Assembly (NCBI GenBank): GCA_017694845.1 | Contig: JADIMI010000007.1 | Span: forward strand, 1 to 64,000 | Source of the DNA: Candidatus Cryptobacteroides intestinavium | Lineage (GTDB): Bacteria; Bacteroidota; Bacteroidia; Bacteroidales; UBA932 | Reading direction: 5' to 3' | DNA: 64,000 bases | Shown here: piece by piece, positions 18,226 through 28,865 of the stretch | Layout of the letters: every line of letters starts with the position of its first letter | Numbering within the stretch: position 1 is the first letter of the stretch | Position numbers and translations under genes: made by a program | Notes under the pieces: generated by a model | The model's database searches: none | What the model was told of the DNA's origin: nothing | What the model saw: the letters and a program-made list of their open reading frames with translations, nothing else

Positions 18226-20631
18226 TTATCGCTTGATTATCCGCGCCGATACAACCGACCCGAAATAATCCACTTCACAGACATAGCGTCCCGGTGCAAG
18301 GGATCCGACATCCAGCGCCCCCGTCGGGGAATCAGACAGGCACGCACCGGAATCCTTTCCCGACCACCCGACACTGACCGTTCCGGAAAGCACCAGACCT
18401 CCCGATACATCATATATTCTCACCGGGAAGTCTCCATCGGCTCCCGGAATCCTTATATTAAGCATATCGGTACACGGATTCGGATACACATCGATATCCG
18501 CTCCGGCGGCTCCGACAATAATCCGGACCGGAATTCCCGCTGTCATACCATCGAGATCGGCTGCTATGACCGTGACAGTCACACTCCCTGTCCCGAGAGG
18601 AATCAGCCTGAGCACAGAGCCATCTGTCACGCGGCCCTCTACAATATCTCCATCCGGGAAGGAGGCGAAATAAGAAAGCCTGTCATCCGGCATATCGGCA
18701 TCTGTAAAACAGTCATCGAGAGGCACAGACACACCATCCTTGTCTCCGGCAGCGAGATAAATGTCAGATATCTCCCGCACAGCTTCAGGTGCAGTGTCTG
18801 AAGTCTTTGCCTGGAAGACATACGGAGCGGATGCCATCCCTCCGGGGCTGAGCCCGACTATGGCGATACAATACTCTGTATCAGTGTCAAGCCCATCCAT
18901 ATGACAGGAAACTGTCCGGCCGTCTTCACTTAACGTCACTTCCGGATCATATCTGACTGCCGAGGCGGGAATCTCATCCGCAGAGGATGCAGAAAAAGGA
19001 GTCCCGGAGACATATACGCCATACGAGACAAGAGGATCCCCCTTGTAGTCCATCGGAGCCTTCCACTGCATCTCTATCCTGCATCTGCGCCCGGTCGCTG
19101 TCACATCAGTGACCGGATCAGGCACGGCATCCCTGAAGAATATATATCCGGCATCTATCAGGCCGTTGCCGAGCTGTCCTGCATACTGAGGATTCATAGT
19201 TTCAGTAAGTTCCCTGCGGCCCGACTCAAGAAGGAGGGAGACAAGATCATCGTTTGTGAACCCGGGACCGCCGAACTCAGACACTGCAAGAGCCGCAATC
19301 CCCGAGACCTGCGGACAGGCCATGGACGTCCCGGAAGCGAATCCGTATTTCCCGCCCGGAAATGTACTGTAGACGCCAAGACGGCTGTCTCCGATTTCTC
19401 CGCCGGGCGCAGCGATATCGATCCAGTCCCCGTAATTGGAGCTGTAGGCCTTTCTGAAATCAGGGCCCAATGAGGCGACTGCTATCACAGGTCCGTACGC
19501 CGCCGGATATTTCGGAGTGTCGGTCCCATCATTCCCGGCAGCGAATATCACCACTCCTCCTTTCATAGGGCCTGTCTGTCTGCCGTTTTCGTCACAGCCG
19601 GCATTCCTTATGAAATAGTCGATTGCATCCTTGCCGGACTGAGACAGGTCGGTCGCTCCCGTATATGACCAGCTGTTCTGGCTGATCACCGCCCCGTGGT
19701 CAGCGGACCATGTCATTATATCAAATATGTCGGCATACCCTTCGTCATCGAAGACCTGGCAGCTCATCAGCTTCACTCCGCTTCCATCGCTTCCATCCCC
19801 TCCGGCTATGCCGCATACACCGATTCCGTTGTTGCTGACCGCCGCCACAATGCCGGCGACATGGGTCCCGTGGTCGCTCGGAGTGATATCATAACTGTGC
19901 CTGTTGAAATTATATCCGCAATGTCCTTCACCATCATCCCACATATTGGGAGCAAGATCCGGGTGGGTATAGTCTATACCTCCATCACATATCGCGACTA
20001 TCACATCGTCCCTCCCAGTCCCGACGGTCCAGGCCGGATATACATTTATATCCGCTCCTGCCGCAGAATAAGGAAGGCTTCCTTCATTGTGCATGAACCA
20101 TTGGTTGAAATGCAGAGGATCGTCAAAAGGGGGCACCGACATATCGAGAGGCATATACGTATGTGCCTCTGAAATGACAGCGGCTGTCTGTACCATACGG
20201 TAGACAGGCTCCACACAGACCACATTCTCCGGATTTCCGAATCTGGATATCGCTTCAGCGACCGTAATGTCTTCACTGAAACGGACGTCATACCATCTGT
20301 GCAGCCCGGCCCTGCGACGTCTCTCCATGAAGCGGCCGCCATCAGAGAACACACGGGAAATAGACACTGCACCTGCCCGTACCGCCGCCCTGTCGAACTC
20401 CTCGCTCCCAGACCCTCCGCTGCGGGTGAAGACTTTCGTATCCAGTGCAGGGGATGTCTCGCTCACCTTGACCCGGAAGACTCCGGGGACATACGCCTCT
20501 TCGGCAGAGACTGTCCCCGGGATATCCGGCACTTCCTGCATTTCGGACAGCCTGTCTGAACAGGCTGCCGAAAGCAGTACTGAAACGATATACGGAAGAA
20601 GTTGTCTTTTCATTGACAGGGACGTCTGCAT
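18226..20631 (-). CDS. S8 (subtilisin-like) peptidase with fibronectin-like region and T9SS type A C-terminal domain
   Basis: VAICDGGIDYTHPDL, DHGTHVAGIV, ASGTSMACPQVSGIAAL triad; C-term DVYPNPCTDMLNIRI...VRIYDVSGGLV...LDVGSLAPGRYVCEV. Confidence 0.93.
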   Translation of the reverse strand: MQTSLSMKRQLLPYIVSVLLSAACSDRLSEMQEVPDIPGTVSAEEAYVPGVFRVKVSETSPALDTKVFTRSGGSGSEEFDRAAVRAGAVSISRVFSDGGRFMERRRRAGLHRWYDVRFSEDITVAEAISRFGNPENVVCVEPVYRMVQTAAVISEAHTYMPLDMSVPPFDDPLHFNQWFMHNEGSLPYSAAGADINVYPAWTVGTGRDDVIVAICDGGIDYTHPDLAPNMWDDGEGHCGYNFNRHSYDITPSDHGTHVAGIVAAVSNNGIGVCGIAGGDGSDGSGVKLMSCQVFDDEGYADIFDIMTWSADHGAVISQNSWSYTGATDLSQSGKDAIDYFIRNAGCDENGRQTGPMKGGVVIFAAGNDGTDTPKYPAAYGPVIAVASLGPDFRKAYSSNYGDWIDIAAPGGEIGDSRLGVYSTFPGGKYGFASGTSMACPQVSGIAALAVSEFGGPGFTNDDLVSLLLESGRRELTETMNPQYAGQLGNGLIDAGYIFFRDAVPDPVTDVTATGRRCRIEMQWKAPMDYKGDPLVSYGVYVSGTPFSASSADEIPASAVRYDPEVTLSEDGRTVSCHMDGLDTDTEYCIAIVGLSPGGMASAPYVFQAKTSDTAPEAVREISDIYLAAGDKDGVSVPLDDCFTDADMPDDRLSYFASFPDGDIVEGRVTDGSVLRLIPLGTGSVTVTVIAADLDGMTAGIPVRIIVGAAGADIDVYPNPCTDMLNIRIPGADGDFPVRIYDVSGGLVLSGTVSVGWSGKDSGACLSDSPTGALDVGSLAPGRYVCEVDYFGSVVSARIIKR

Positions 20632-21590
20632 TACTGTTCAAGACGGATTTCAAGCAGAGAGTCGGTGCAGACAAAACAGTCAGATGCAGGGACCGCTCCT
20701 TTTCTCCATTCGAATGTCTGGATAGTCTGGTCACGGAGGCCTTCAAGCCCGCCCTTGAAAGTATAAGGTTCATAGAGACGCATAGTGCCGTCATGGTAGC
20801 AGATGAAAGACAGCACATCATTGACGTTGATATCCTCATATACAGGCTCACCTGTCTGTTCATCGAACATTGGCTCTCCGAGGCTGTCCGTACGCTGCTG
20901 CTGATAGGTATAGGAAACAGTCCACAGCTTGCTCTGGTAGCAGCGTTCGAAACTGTTCTCATCGTATGCAGCGGACCGGGTGACAGTGCCATACTGCCTG
21001 CCGTTGACCATCAGTTTCAGGGATGTCGGAGTCACGGACTTCTGACTCTCCCTGACCGCATCCACATATTCCTCCGGAGTGTAGCCATCAGGCAGCGGGT
21101 ACAGAATGATATCATTCTCTGTCTTGATACCGCGCATAGTGATCCTGCCGTCATGGGACATATCCATAAAGGTGAACTCGTAGTCTCCCTTATAACCCTG
21201 GAAACCTCCGTTGCCTCCCGGGAAGGTGAAATAGTGCAGGTAGTCGTTGTAATTCGTGAACTTGAGCATCGGACCGGTCGAATACTCCACTGTGTACGGA
21301 GTCTCGACATAGGTGTCTTCCGCAAAAGTCTCTCCTTCGAACCAGGCGCGGACAGTATGCCCTTCATTGAACTGGAGGACATACATCCAGCCTCCGTATT
21401 CGAGTTCTTCACTCGGGAAATACTCCATCACCCATGTCCTGCCATCAAGCAGGGCCTGGTCATATACGGCCACTCCCTTGGCAATGCGCTCATCCGCTGA
21501 GTCTTCAAAGACATAGAAATCATCTTCACATCCGGCCGCAGTAAACAGAGCGGCGGCAAGCAGTCCTGATATTTTGATCTTTCTGTTCAT
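20631..21590 (-). CDS. DUF4302-like lipoprotein
   Basis: Lipobox LFTAAGCEDD; WVMEYFPSEELEYGGWMYVLQFN; overlaps next gene by 1 nt. Confidence 0.7.
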   Translation of the reverse strand: MNRKIKISGLLAAALFTAAGCEDDFYVFEDSADERIAKGVAVYDQALLDGRTWVMEYFPSEELEYGGWMYVLQFNEGHTVRAWFEGETFAEDTYVETPYTVEYSTGPMLKFTNYNDYLHYFTFPGGNGGFQGYKGDYEFTFMDMSHDGRITMRGIKTENDIILYPLPDGYTPEEYVDAVRESQKSVTPTSLKLMVNGRQYGTVTRSAAYDENSFERCYQSKLWTVSYTYQQQRTDSLGEPMFDEQTGEPVYEDINVNDVLSFICYHDGTMRLYEPYTFKGGLEGLRDQTIQTFEWRKGAVPASDCFVCTDSLLEIRLEQ

Positions 21591-21611
21591 TTCTCTATCC
21601 TTTTACAGATT

Positions 21612-22499
21612 CTAGTCATCCAGGTCATCCCAGTCTATACGGTCGATGCTGGCTACCCGGCCGGTATATATGTCATGCCACTTATAGACATCTATTCTGA
21701 ATTCATCCCTGAGCCAGGAGACAAGGATGTCCCTTTTCTTCTCAAGGAAAGGACGTCCTGTGTCGCCCGCCTGGGAAAGGGTGCTCTCCCACCAGTCGGC
21801 ATCGTTGCCGACAAGGGCAGCAACCATCACTGCAATGTCCTCGGCAGGCGAGGAACGTGCATAGTTGCTCAGGAAACCGTTCTGGAGATAGTCATTCGGG
21901 GCACTCGTGTACTGGTCCCCTATATAGCCATCCTTGGTCACAAGGTCATAGTCCACAGGCACAGCTATATTGCCATCGAGTATATGCGCGAACTCATGGA
22001 CAATGGTCCCCACATACTGTTCGCAGCTAGCCTGATCCTCGCAGTTGAAGAAGTTGACCCCGAGCAGATTGATCTGCAGGCCGTTCTCCGCGGATGCCAG
22101 CACTACGGTACCGGTACTTTCTATTTCGTGGCAGCCGACAAGGAAAAGCTGACGGGGGAAATAGGTCTTTGCGAGCAGGAGAGGATCATCCTCTGCAGAC
22201 ATCAGCTCCGCCATCCCGTCCAGTATGACATATTTGATCAGCTTGGCAAGCTGTATGGACTTGTCGACTGGAGGAGGAGAGACCCAGTAATTGAAATGAG
22301 TCTCCCTGTCGGGCATCCTGTACTCGAAGTTGATATTGTACGGATCGACATAATGGCGGTCAAGCCAGAGGTCGAACTCGCTTTTGACTGCCCCTTCATA
22401 GCTGTCAAAGATACTGCTGCTGTCCGGCTCATCCTTGAAGCACGAAGTAAGCATCAGCGCGGCCATCGCCACAAGAAGATATGTAATCGTATTTTTCAT
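21612..22499 (-). CDS. Putative zinc-binding metallopeptidase lipoprotein
   Basis: Lipobox LMLTSCFKD; VGTIVHEFAHILDGN (HExxH). Confidence 0.85.
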   Translation of the reverse strand: MKNTITYLLVAMAALMLTSCFKDEPDSSSIFDSYEGAVKSEFDLWLDRHYVDPYNINFEYRMPDRETHFNYWVSPPPVDKSIQLAKLIKYVILDGMAELMSAEDDPLLLAKTYFPRQLFLVGCHEIESTGTVVLASAENGLQINLLGVNFFNCEDQASCEQYVGTIVHEFAHILDGNIAVPVDYDLVTKDGYIGDQYTSAPNDYLQNGFLSNYARSSPAEDIAVMVAALVGNDADWWESTLSQAGDTGRPFLEKKRDILVSWLRDEFRIDVYKWHDIYTGRVASIDRIDWDDLDD

Positions 22500-22521
22500 A
22501 ATCGGATTATGTTATTCTGTA

Positions 22522-24186
22522 TTACTGACGGAAAGGATGATCAGGCTGGTCGGCGTTGCGCGGATTGCGGGTAAGTCCTGCCGAAATCACCTCGTACGGG
22601 AGCTGAATGGCACGGCGCAGGTCTGTATGTTCGAGGGTCTCCGCCACACGGTAGCCTTCTGTGTCCTCATCCACATAGTTAATGAGATCGAACCTGTCGA
22701 CATCTATCCCGTAACGTTTTACATCCTGCCAGCGGAGTCCATCCGCAAGGGTCTCGATACGGCGGCAGTAGAGCAGACACTGTATCATATTCTCCTGTTC
22801 ACCCGGATCGACCGTGAAGCCGTGCGGATGCAGGGCCTTGCGGGAAGTGGGATGCTCCGCTGTATATTCCGGTATATAGGCCTCTGATTCAGGATCGCCA
22901 TAGACTTCATTGATACGCTCCCTTGTCAGATGCACTATCCCGTTCTCGCCGACCTTGAACATAGAGCAGCTCCATGTGTCCATATCCTTCACTGCATCAT
23001 CATACCTCCTGAGGTGGATATAGGCTTCTGCACGGCAGAGCAGGGTCTCGTTGGTGGTGAAGGCCACCATTGTAGAACGGCCGTAACCGACTCCTGTTAT
23101 CTGGTCCAGAGTCTGCCACTGGTCAGGCCATTTAGGCATATATATCTTCTGTATATTGTCATTGATATACGGCTGGTAGAGATATGTCCTGTCAAGGGAT
23201 TTCTGCCCCCAGAGGTCATACGGGCCCCCCATAGGGCGAGGCGCCCTGTAGGTCTCCTGCTTGGAGAGACGGTAGGTGTGGGTAAACCTGGCGCCCGATT
23301 CGCTCCAGGCATTGAAAAACTTGCCGTTGGTGGAGAAGAGAGGGATGAGAAGAAGGTTGAACTCGTGGGAAGGGTCGATATAATCGAACGCCTGTCTCCC
23401 CCATTCAGCCTTGGCTGCATCCGGCCAGTCTCTCAGCACTATGGACGGTTCGCTGCCGAGCACTGCATCGGCATGCTCTATGACCTTGTCCCATTTCATA
23501 TAATAGAGATAGAACCTTGCCGCGAACGCATTGGCCGCATCTCGGTTGAAATGGTATTTAGGCACCGTATAGACATTGTCATCGATAAGAGGAAGTCCCT
23601 CCTCTATGTCTGCTGCGATATACCGGTACACATCCTCGAGACTGCCTCTCTCGTAATGCGGATTGAGAGTCTTTTCCGGAGCCAGCATATACGGGATGCC
23701 CATATACATGGAAGCCTTCTCCGGGTGATAAGGGAGGCAGTACAGCATTGAAAGACAGAAATGGCAGTACGCACGGCATATCAGGGCTTCTCCTTTGGCA
23801 GGAAGAAGTTCCTCCGGCGTCCCGAGGTTCTCGATCGCCTCGAGCGCCGTATTGGCATTGGAGATGGCGTTGTAGTACTGCTGCCAGGTGTTCTGGTTGC
23901 TCTCGTTCTCAGCATCGATCATATCGTTCCAGTAGGCATTCTGGAGCAGCAGACGGGAGAAGTTCGGATCATCCTCGCCCTGATCGTCCACATTGTCAGA
24001 GGATATCTCGCACATCCGGACATATGTCCTGTCCGGATAGGCAGACACCAGAAGCTTGTATATCTTCTCCGATGTGTCCAGCTCGGCACGGTTGTCCGGC
24101 AGCTCATCCAGGAATTCAGAGCATCCGGCAAGGATGCACAGAGCTGCAAAGACAGATGTAAATTTCAATATGTTTCTTGTATTCAT
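22522..24186 (-). CDS. RagB/SusD family nutrient uptake outer-membrane lipoprotein
   Basis: LAGCSEFLDELPDNRAELDT; LICRAYCHFCLSMLYCLPY; RRIETLADGLRWQDVKRYGI. Confidence 0.95.
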   Translation of the reverse strand: MNTRNILKFTSVFAALCILAGCSEFLDELPDNRAELDTSEKIYKLLVSAYPDRTYVRMCEISSDNVDDQGEDDPNFSRLLLQNAYWNDMIDAENESNQNTWQQYYNAISNANTALEAIENLGTPEELLPAKGEALICRAYCHFCLSMLYCLPYHPEKASMYMGIPYMLAPEKTLNPHYERGSLEDVYRYIAADIEEGLPLIDDNVYTVPKYHFNRDAANAFAARFYLYYMKWDKVIEHADAVLGSEPSIVLRDWPDAAKAEWGRQAFDYIDPSHEFNLLLIPLFSTNGKFFNAWSESGARFTHTYRLSKQETYRAPRPMGGPYDLWGQKSLDRTYLYQPYINDNIQKIYMPKWPDQWQTLDQITGVGYGRSTMVAFTTNETLLCRAEAYIHLRRYDDAVKDMDTWSCSMFKVGENGIVHLTRERINEVYGDPESEAYIPEYTAEHPTSRKALHPHGFTVDPGEQENMIQCLLYCRRIETLADGLRWQDVKRYGIDVDRFDLINYVDEDTEGYRVAETLEHTDLRRAIQLPYEVISAGLTRNPRNADQPDHPFRQ

Positions 24187-24190
24187 ATCT

Positions 24191-27100
24191 TTAGATACCT
24201 ATTCTGAGGGTTAGGGTAAACTGTTTCGGCATAGGGGTGGCCACTCCGCCTGAATTGAAGAATTCAGGATCCTGTCCCTGGAGACGTCTGTCCGAATAGA
24301 TCAGGAACGGGTTGGTAGCCTGGAATTTCAGCGACAGCGCATTGAGTCTGATCCTGTCCAGTATCCTTTTCGGGAAATCATAGGTCAGGGACATCTCCTT
24401 CATTCTGATGAAGTCTCCCTTCGCCACCCTCACATCCGAATAGTTGTATGCGCTGTAAGCCATCGCGAGATTGGATGTCTCGTTGTTATACCTCGAGCTG
24501 ACAATTGTCGGCACATCGGTATATTTTTCATCTCCGGGATTGATGTAGCGGTTGGCAAATTCACGTGGAGTTGCCGTAAGATCCGAATAGACATTCGAGA
24601 AGATCGGATCAAGACGGACTACATTTCCGAATGAATATGTAATGAAAATATTGAGGGTAAATCCTTTATACTTGAAGATATTACCGAAGCTCCCGGTTAT
24701 GGTCGGGTCCGCAGGACCTTCATAGACAAGGCGGTCGGTGGTAATGTCCTGGAACGCCACGCCTGTGGTGGTCACCTTGCCATCGGACGGGTTGATGAAT
24801 GTAGGTATGCCCATCTCGTCCAGCCCGACATAATCCACGGAAAAAATCGAGCCGCGAGGCTTGCCCTCGACGGAATAACCGGTTCCGGTTATGAAATCGA
24901 TGACCCGGGTAGTCGTCTTGAGCCTGGTCACAGTATTGTCCATCCATGCGAAAATGAGGTTGCTGTCCCATGTGAAATCCTTCGTCTTGACATTGACAGT
25001 ATGAAGCGAAAGTTCCACTCCGTGCGATTTCATCTCCGCCACGTTGCCCATCTTGTTGATCACACCTCCGAGTCCCATCGTAATGGTGTTGCCTATGAGG
25101 TCAAAGTTATTGCGCTTATAGGCATCGGCTGAAATGGAAATCCTGTTGTTGAACAGCCCGAGATCGAGGCCGACATTGAATTCGTGTTTCTTTTCGTAGG
25201 TGAGCTCGGAATTCTCAGGAGAAGAGACGGCAAGGCCGGACTCGGTATATTCTGTATCTCCCCTCCAGGGATTGGTCGGATAGATTGTCACGAGAGAGTT
25301 GCTCACGCTCGATGGTCCGCGGTCGGCTGTCAGGGAATAGGAAAGCCTGAGGCCGAGAGTCGAGATTGTCGGGGAAACCTTCTCGAAGAAAGGCTCCTGG
25401 TCGATCGACCATCTTCCCGCTATATTCCAAGTCGGGAGCCAGCGGGCAGTCCGTGACCGGCCCAGACGGTTGGAGCCCTCATAACGGAGAGTGCCATTGA
25501 TCGTATAACGGTAGTCGTACGTATAGGATGCCGTACCTGCAAACGCCACATTGCGCTCGCGCGTATTGGTAAGGCTGTAGTACTGGGTGCCATCCTCCAG
25601 CTGTTTCTTGAACAGATCCAGGATATAATACGGGGTCTCCCCCATTGCATACTGCATGCCCCAGCCGGTAAAGGATGAAGAAGAGCGGTCAAGACCGTTG
25701 ACTTCCATCATGCCGTATGCATTGACGATATGCCTGTCCTTGAATGTGTTGTTATAGGTCGCGGATGCACGGAAATCCCAGCTGAGCGCCCTGTAGTCGT
25801 TTCTGCGGTAGATACCGCCTTCAGGGAGGATAGAATATTTCTCGCCCTGCACATCCGGATTGTCATAGAGATAAGGGTTCATACCCTGTATGGTGGAATT
25901 CGGCATAGAACGGTAGGCCTCCGCCTGGTTGGAGCCTTCCTTGATATGGTGCTCCGTGGATGATGACGAATACTTCACCGCTCCGAGGGCCGACACCACC
26001 AGCTTCGGGGTGATGTTCCATTTGAGCTCCGCCTGGAACTTGGAATCGAACACGTTCAGGTCCATATAGTTCTTGGACAGCTCATCCTTGATGTTGAACG
26101 GAGTGTAGTTCCTGGTATAGAACTCGTCCGGATCAAGCGTACGTGATGTGCGCAGGGCGTACGAGTACGGGTTGATGTCAAAATCCCTGGAAACGGTGCC
26201 GAATACCGGGTCAAGCTCGGAAGAAAGTGATCCCGGTGCAGTCTGCTTACGGTAGGAGGCATTGCCTATGAGATTGAGAGTAAGCTTGTCCTTCAGCAGG
26301 TTCTGTGTGGCGTTCAGGAGCATGGTATAACGGTTGACCTTGCTCTGAAGCGTCCAGCCGGGATCTACCAGGGCGCCGAGAGATGCATAATAGGAACCCT
26401 TCTCGGAACCTGATGTGATGCTCACCGAATGACTGTGCTGGACACTTGGCTGGAAAAGTTCCTTGAACCAGTCGGTATTGCGCATTTCCGCCTGACGCAG
26501 ATACTCCATCATTCCTTCCTTGGTATTTATGACACCGTAGCCGGTCTCGGGATCGTAGGTGTTTATGAGCTGGGACATCTTTCCATATACACCGCTCTCT
26601 GCACCTACCACCTTATCCGCATAGTTGAGCCAGCCCTTGTCGTACATCTCCTGATATACCGACATCTGTTCCTGGGAATTCATTATGTTGAACTGGGAGT
26701 AACTCGGCACCATACGCATAGTATATTCACCCGTATATGACACGCGGGTAACTCCCGGACGGCCTTTCTTCGTCGTCACCACAATCACTCCGGCCATCGC
26801 CCTTGCCCCGTAGATGGATGTCGCGGAACCATCCTTCAGGATCTGGAAGCTCTCGATGTCATCCGGATTGAGCCCTGAAATAGCCGAACTTATGAGAGTG
26901 GTGGCATCGCCTGATGACAGAGAGTTGGCATCCACATCCACCACATCCTCCATTATCACGCCATCGACCACCCATATAGGCTTCGAGTCACCATAGATGG
27001 AAGATGCGCCACGGATCCTGATCTTGGGTGCAGCACCGAAGGTTCCGGATACATTCTGCACTGACACTCCGGCGGAACGGCCTTCAAGACTGCGGGCGAT

Positions 27101-27508
27101 CTCGCCCACGCCATCCAGTTTTATGTCCTCCGCCTGAAGCTGGTCTGTCGCTCCGGTGAAGACACGTCTGTCCACCCTCTGCATACCGGTCACCACTACC
27201 GAGGCAAGCTCCTCTGAATCCGGGACCATCGCGAAATCTATACGGTCTGCCGCAGCTCTTTTCTCTATCGGCACATAACCGAGGAAATATGCCCGCAAAA
27301 CAGCGTTCTCCGGGACATTCTTCAATGTGTAGTTACCATCGATGTCCACTGCCGTACCATCATCAGTGCCGACAATCTGGATGACGGCTCCCACCATCGG
27401 CGCCCCTGTCTCATCCACCACTTTTCCAGTGACGGTCCTGGTCTGCTGGGCAAAGGCGTGGCCCGCCGTCCAGAGACAGAGCAGAAAGAAAACGATAAAT
27501 CTTTTCAT
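24191..27508 (-). CDS. SusC/RagA family TonB-linked outer-membrane protein
   Basis: VTGKVVDETGAPMVGAVIQI; VVVTGMQ; SIYGDSKPIWVVDGV; DIESFQILKDGSATSIYGARAMAGVIVVTTKKG. Confidence 0.97.
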   Translation of the reverse strand: MKRFIVFFLLCLWTAGHAFAQQTRTVTGKVVDETGAPMVGAVIQIVGTDDGTAVDIDGNYTLKNVPENAVLRAYFLGYVPIEKRAAADRIDFAMVPDSEELASVVVTGMQRVDRRVFTGATDQLQAEDIKLDGVGEIARSLEGRSAGVSVQNVSGTFGAAPKIRIRGASSIYGDSKPIWVVDGVIMEDVVDVDANSLSSGDATTLISSAISGLNPDDIESFQILKDGSATSIYGARAMAGVIVVTTKKGRPGVTRVSYTGEYTMRMVPSYSQFNIMNSQEQMSVYQEMYDKGWLNYADKVVGAESGVYGKMSQLINTYDPETGYGVINTKEGMMEYLRQAEMRNTDWFKELFQPSVQHSHSVSITSGSEKGSYYASLGALVDPGWTLQSKVNRYTMLLNATQNLLKDKLTLNLIGNASYRKQTAPGSLSSELDPVFGTVSRDFDINPYSYALRTSRTLDPDEFYTRNYTPFNIKDELSKNYMDLNVFDSKFQAELKWNITPKLVVSALGAVKYSSSSTEHHIKEGSNQAEAYRSMPNSTIQGMNPYLYDNPDVQGEKYSILPEGGIYRRNDYRALSWDFRASATYNNTFKDRHIVNAYGMMEVNGLDRSSSSFTGWGMQYAMGETPYYILDLFKKQLEDGTQYYSLTNTRERNVAFAGTASYTYDYRYTINGTLRYEGSNRLGRSRTARWLPTWNIAGRWSIDQEPFFEKVSPTISTLGLRLSYSLTADRGPSSVSNSLVTIYPTNPWRGDTEYTESGLAVSSPENSELTYEKKHEFNVGLDLGLFNNRISISADAYKRNNFDLIGNTITMGLGGVINKMGNVAEMKSHGVELSLHTVNVKTKDFTWDSNLIFAWMDNTVTRLKTTTRVIDFITGTGYSVEGKPRGSIFSVDYVGLDEMGIPTFINPSDGKVTTTGVAFQDITTDRLVYEGPADPTITGSFGNIFKYKGFTLNIFITYSFGNVVRLDPIFSNVYSDLTATPREFANRYINPGDEKYTDVPTIVSSRYNNETSNLAMAYSAYNYSDVRVAKGDFIRMKEMSLTYDFPKRILDRIRLNALSLKFQATNPFLIYSDRRLQGQDPEFFNSGGVATPMPKQFTLTLRIGI

Positions 27509-27532
27509 TTATATTGGTCAGTTAGCCAGTTA

Positions 27533-28717
27533 TTAATTATCAGTTCCGTCGGTTCCGGTATCCTCACCTGCCGCAGGATCAGTTTCCGGATAGCCCTTGG
27601 ATATTTCGAACACATCTGTCGAGACAAGGTTTTCCTTGAAATCGAAATAGCCGGATGCACCCCGCCATATGACGAAAGAGACAGCGACACTTCCACGGCC
27701 GAGACCGCTGTCCGCAAACGAAAGGGAGATGGTCTCCGTCTCATCATCGAGAACAGGTTCTGCCGCCCATGCAATATTGTCGTTTTCGGTACTGAATATG
27801 TAAGTCCCGACATTGTTTATGGTTCCGTTGAAATGCAGATTATAATATTCTGAATCGAGTACACCCATCTTCTGGGCCGTCCGGATGAACACCCTCCCGT
27901 TCTCGTACCCGTGTTCATCAGCGACATAGTCAGCTATGAGAGGGAGATCTTCGACTTTGTCGATTCCGTTGAGATACAGTCTGTATGTCTCGCCGTATAT
28001 ATCCTCCTCAAGAGTCACGGATGTTATGTCATTGTTAGAGAACCTGTCAACCTTCCATTCTCCGAGCATGATCCTGTACGAGCTCATCCGAGGCAGGTCA
28101 AGGCTGATGACCACTTCTTCAGCCCCCGGGAGAGACTCTCCTTCAGCGGGTTCAGGGACAAGACGCAACTCCCCTTGCCTGGAATATACACCGGGGAGCG
28201 GAGACCTGAATGTCAGAACCCTGCCATCTGAACTTTTTTCGACGCTGAAGACATTCTCATCATTCCTGTCCCACATAATATCGTATTCGCAGGCCGAGAT
28301 GACCTCGACGGAGATCTCGGTAACCTCTTCCGAGAAAGTAAGTTCATTCGGTGTAACGAGCAGCCCTGTGAACCGGCTCTGGGTGATTTCAAACGATTCG
28401 GAAGGGACTCCCTCCACAGATACGGTGATGGTGGCAGTACGGGACTGGTCGGAACGGTTGGTATCCACATTGTAAGCCACCGTACTGTTGTCGAAGACAA
28501 CCACACGGCACCATTGCGGTGCACTGGATTCCGCCGTCACTTCCGGACTTCCGGTAGTGCGGACCTCGACACTTCCCAGTCCTGCCTGATAAGTGAACTC
28601 GGTCCTGGACGGCTCACCGAGAGAGAACGACACGGCCTCCTCGAGCGCATCGTTCCGGCAGCCGGAAAGACAGAAAATACCTGCAGCCAGGCAAAAAACC
28701 AAAAATTGATTTTTCAT
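27533..28717 (-). CDS. BACON-like domain lipoprotein of the SusCD locus
   Basis: Start MKNQFLVFCLAAGIFCLSGCRND; Ig/BACON-like APQWCRVV, TATITVSVEGVPSESFEITQ. Confidence 0.65.
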   Translation of the reverse strand: MKNQFLVFCLAAGIFCLSGCRNDALEEAVSFSLGEPSRTEFTYQAGLGSVEVRTTGSPEVTAESSAPQWCRVVVFDNSTVAYNVDTNRSDQSRTATITVSVEGVPSESFEITQSRFTGLLVTPNELTFSEEVTEISVEVISACEYDIMWDRNDENVFSVEKSSDGRVLTFRSPLPGVYSRQGELRLVPEPAEGESLPGAEEVVISLDLPRMSSYRIMLGEWKVDRFSNNDITSVTLEEDIYGETYRLYLNGIDKVEDLPLIADYVADEHGYENGRVFIRTAQKMGVLDSEYYNLHFNGTINNVGTYIFSTENDNIAWAAEPVLDDETETISLSFADSGLGRGSVAVSFVIWRGASGYFDFKENLVSTDVFEISKGYPETDPAAGEDTGTDGTDN

Positions 28718-28788
28718 AAACATTGTTATTAGTGTGTTATTGTTAAATGGTCCTGCGCAACACCGGACATCTGGATAGTCCGGCATTA

Positions 28789-28796
28789 CAAATGTA
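28789..28796 (-). promoter_or_regulatory. Candidate -7 element (TACATTTG) upstream of the SusCD operon
   Basis: CAAATGTA on plus = TACATTTG on minus, matches TAnnTTTG; about 70 nt upstream of ATG 28717. Confidence 0.45.
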
Positions 28797-28865
28797 GACG
28801 GGAAATCCGCGCGATACGGCTAAAATTGTGCATATTTAGGATAAAATCCGTTCCGGTGCACAGAA

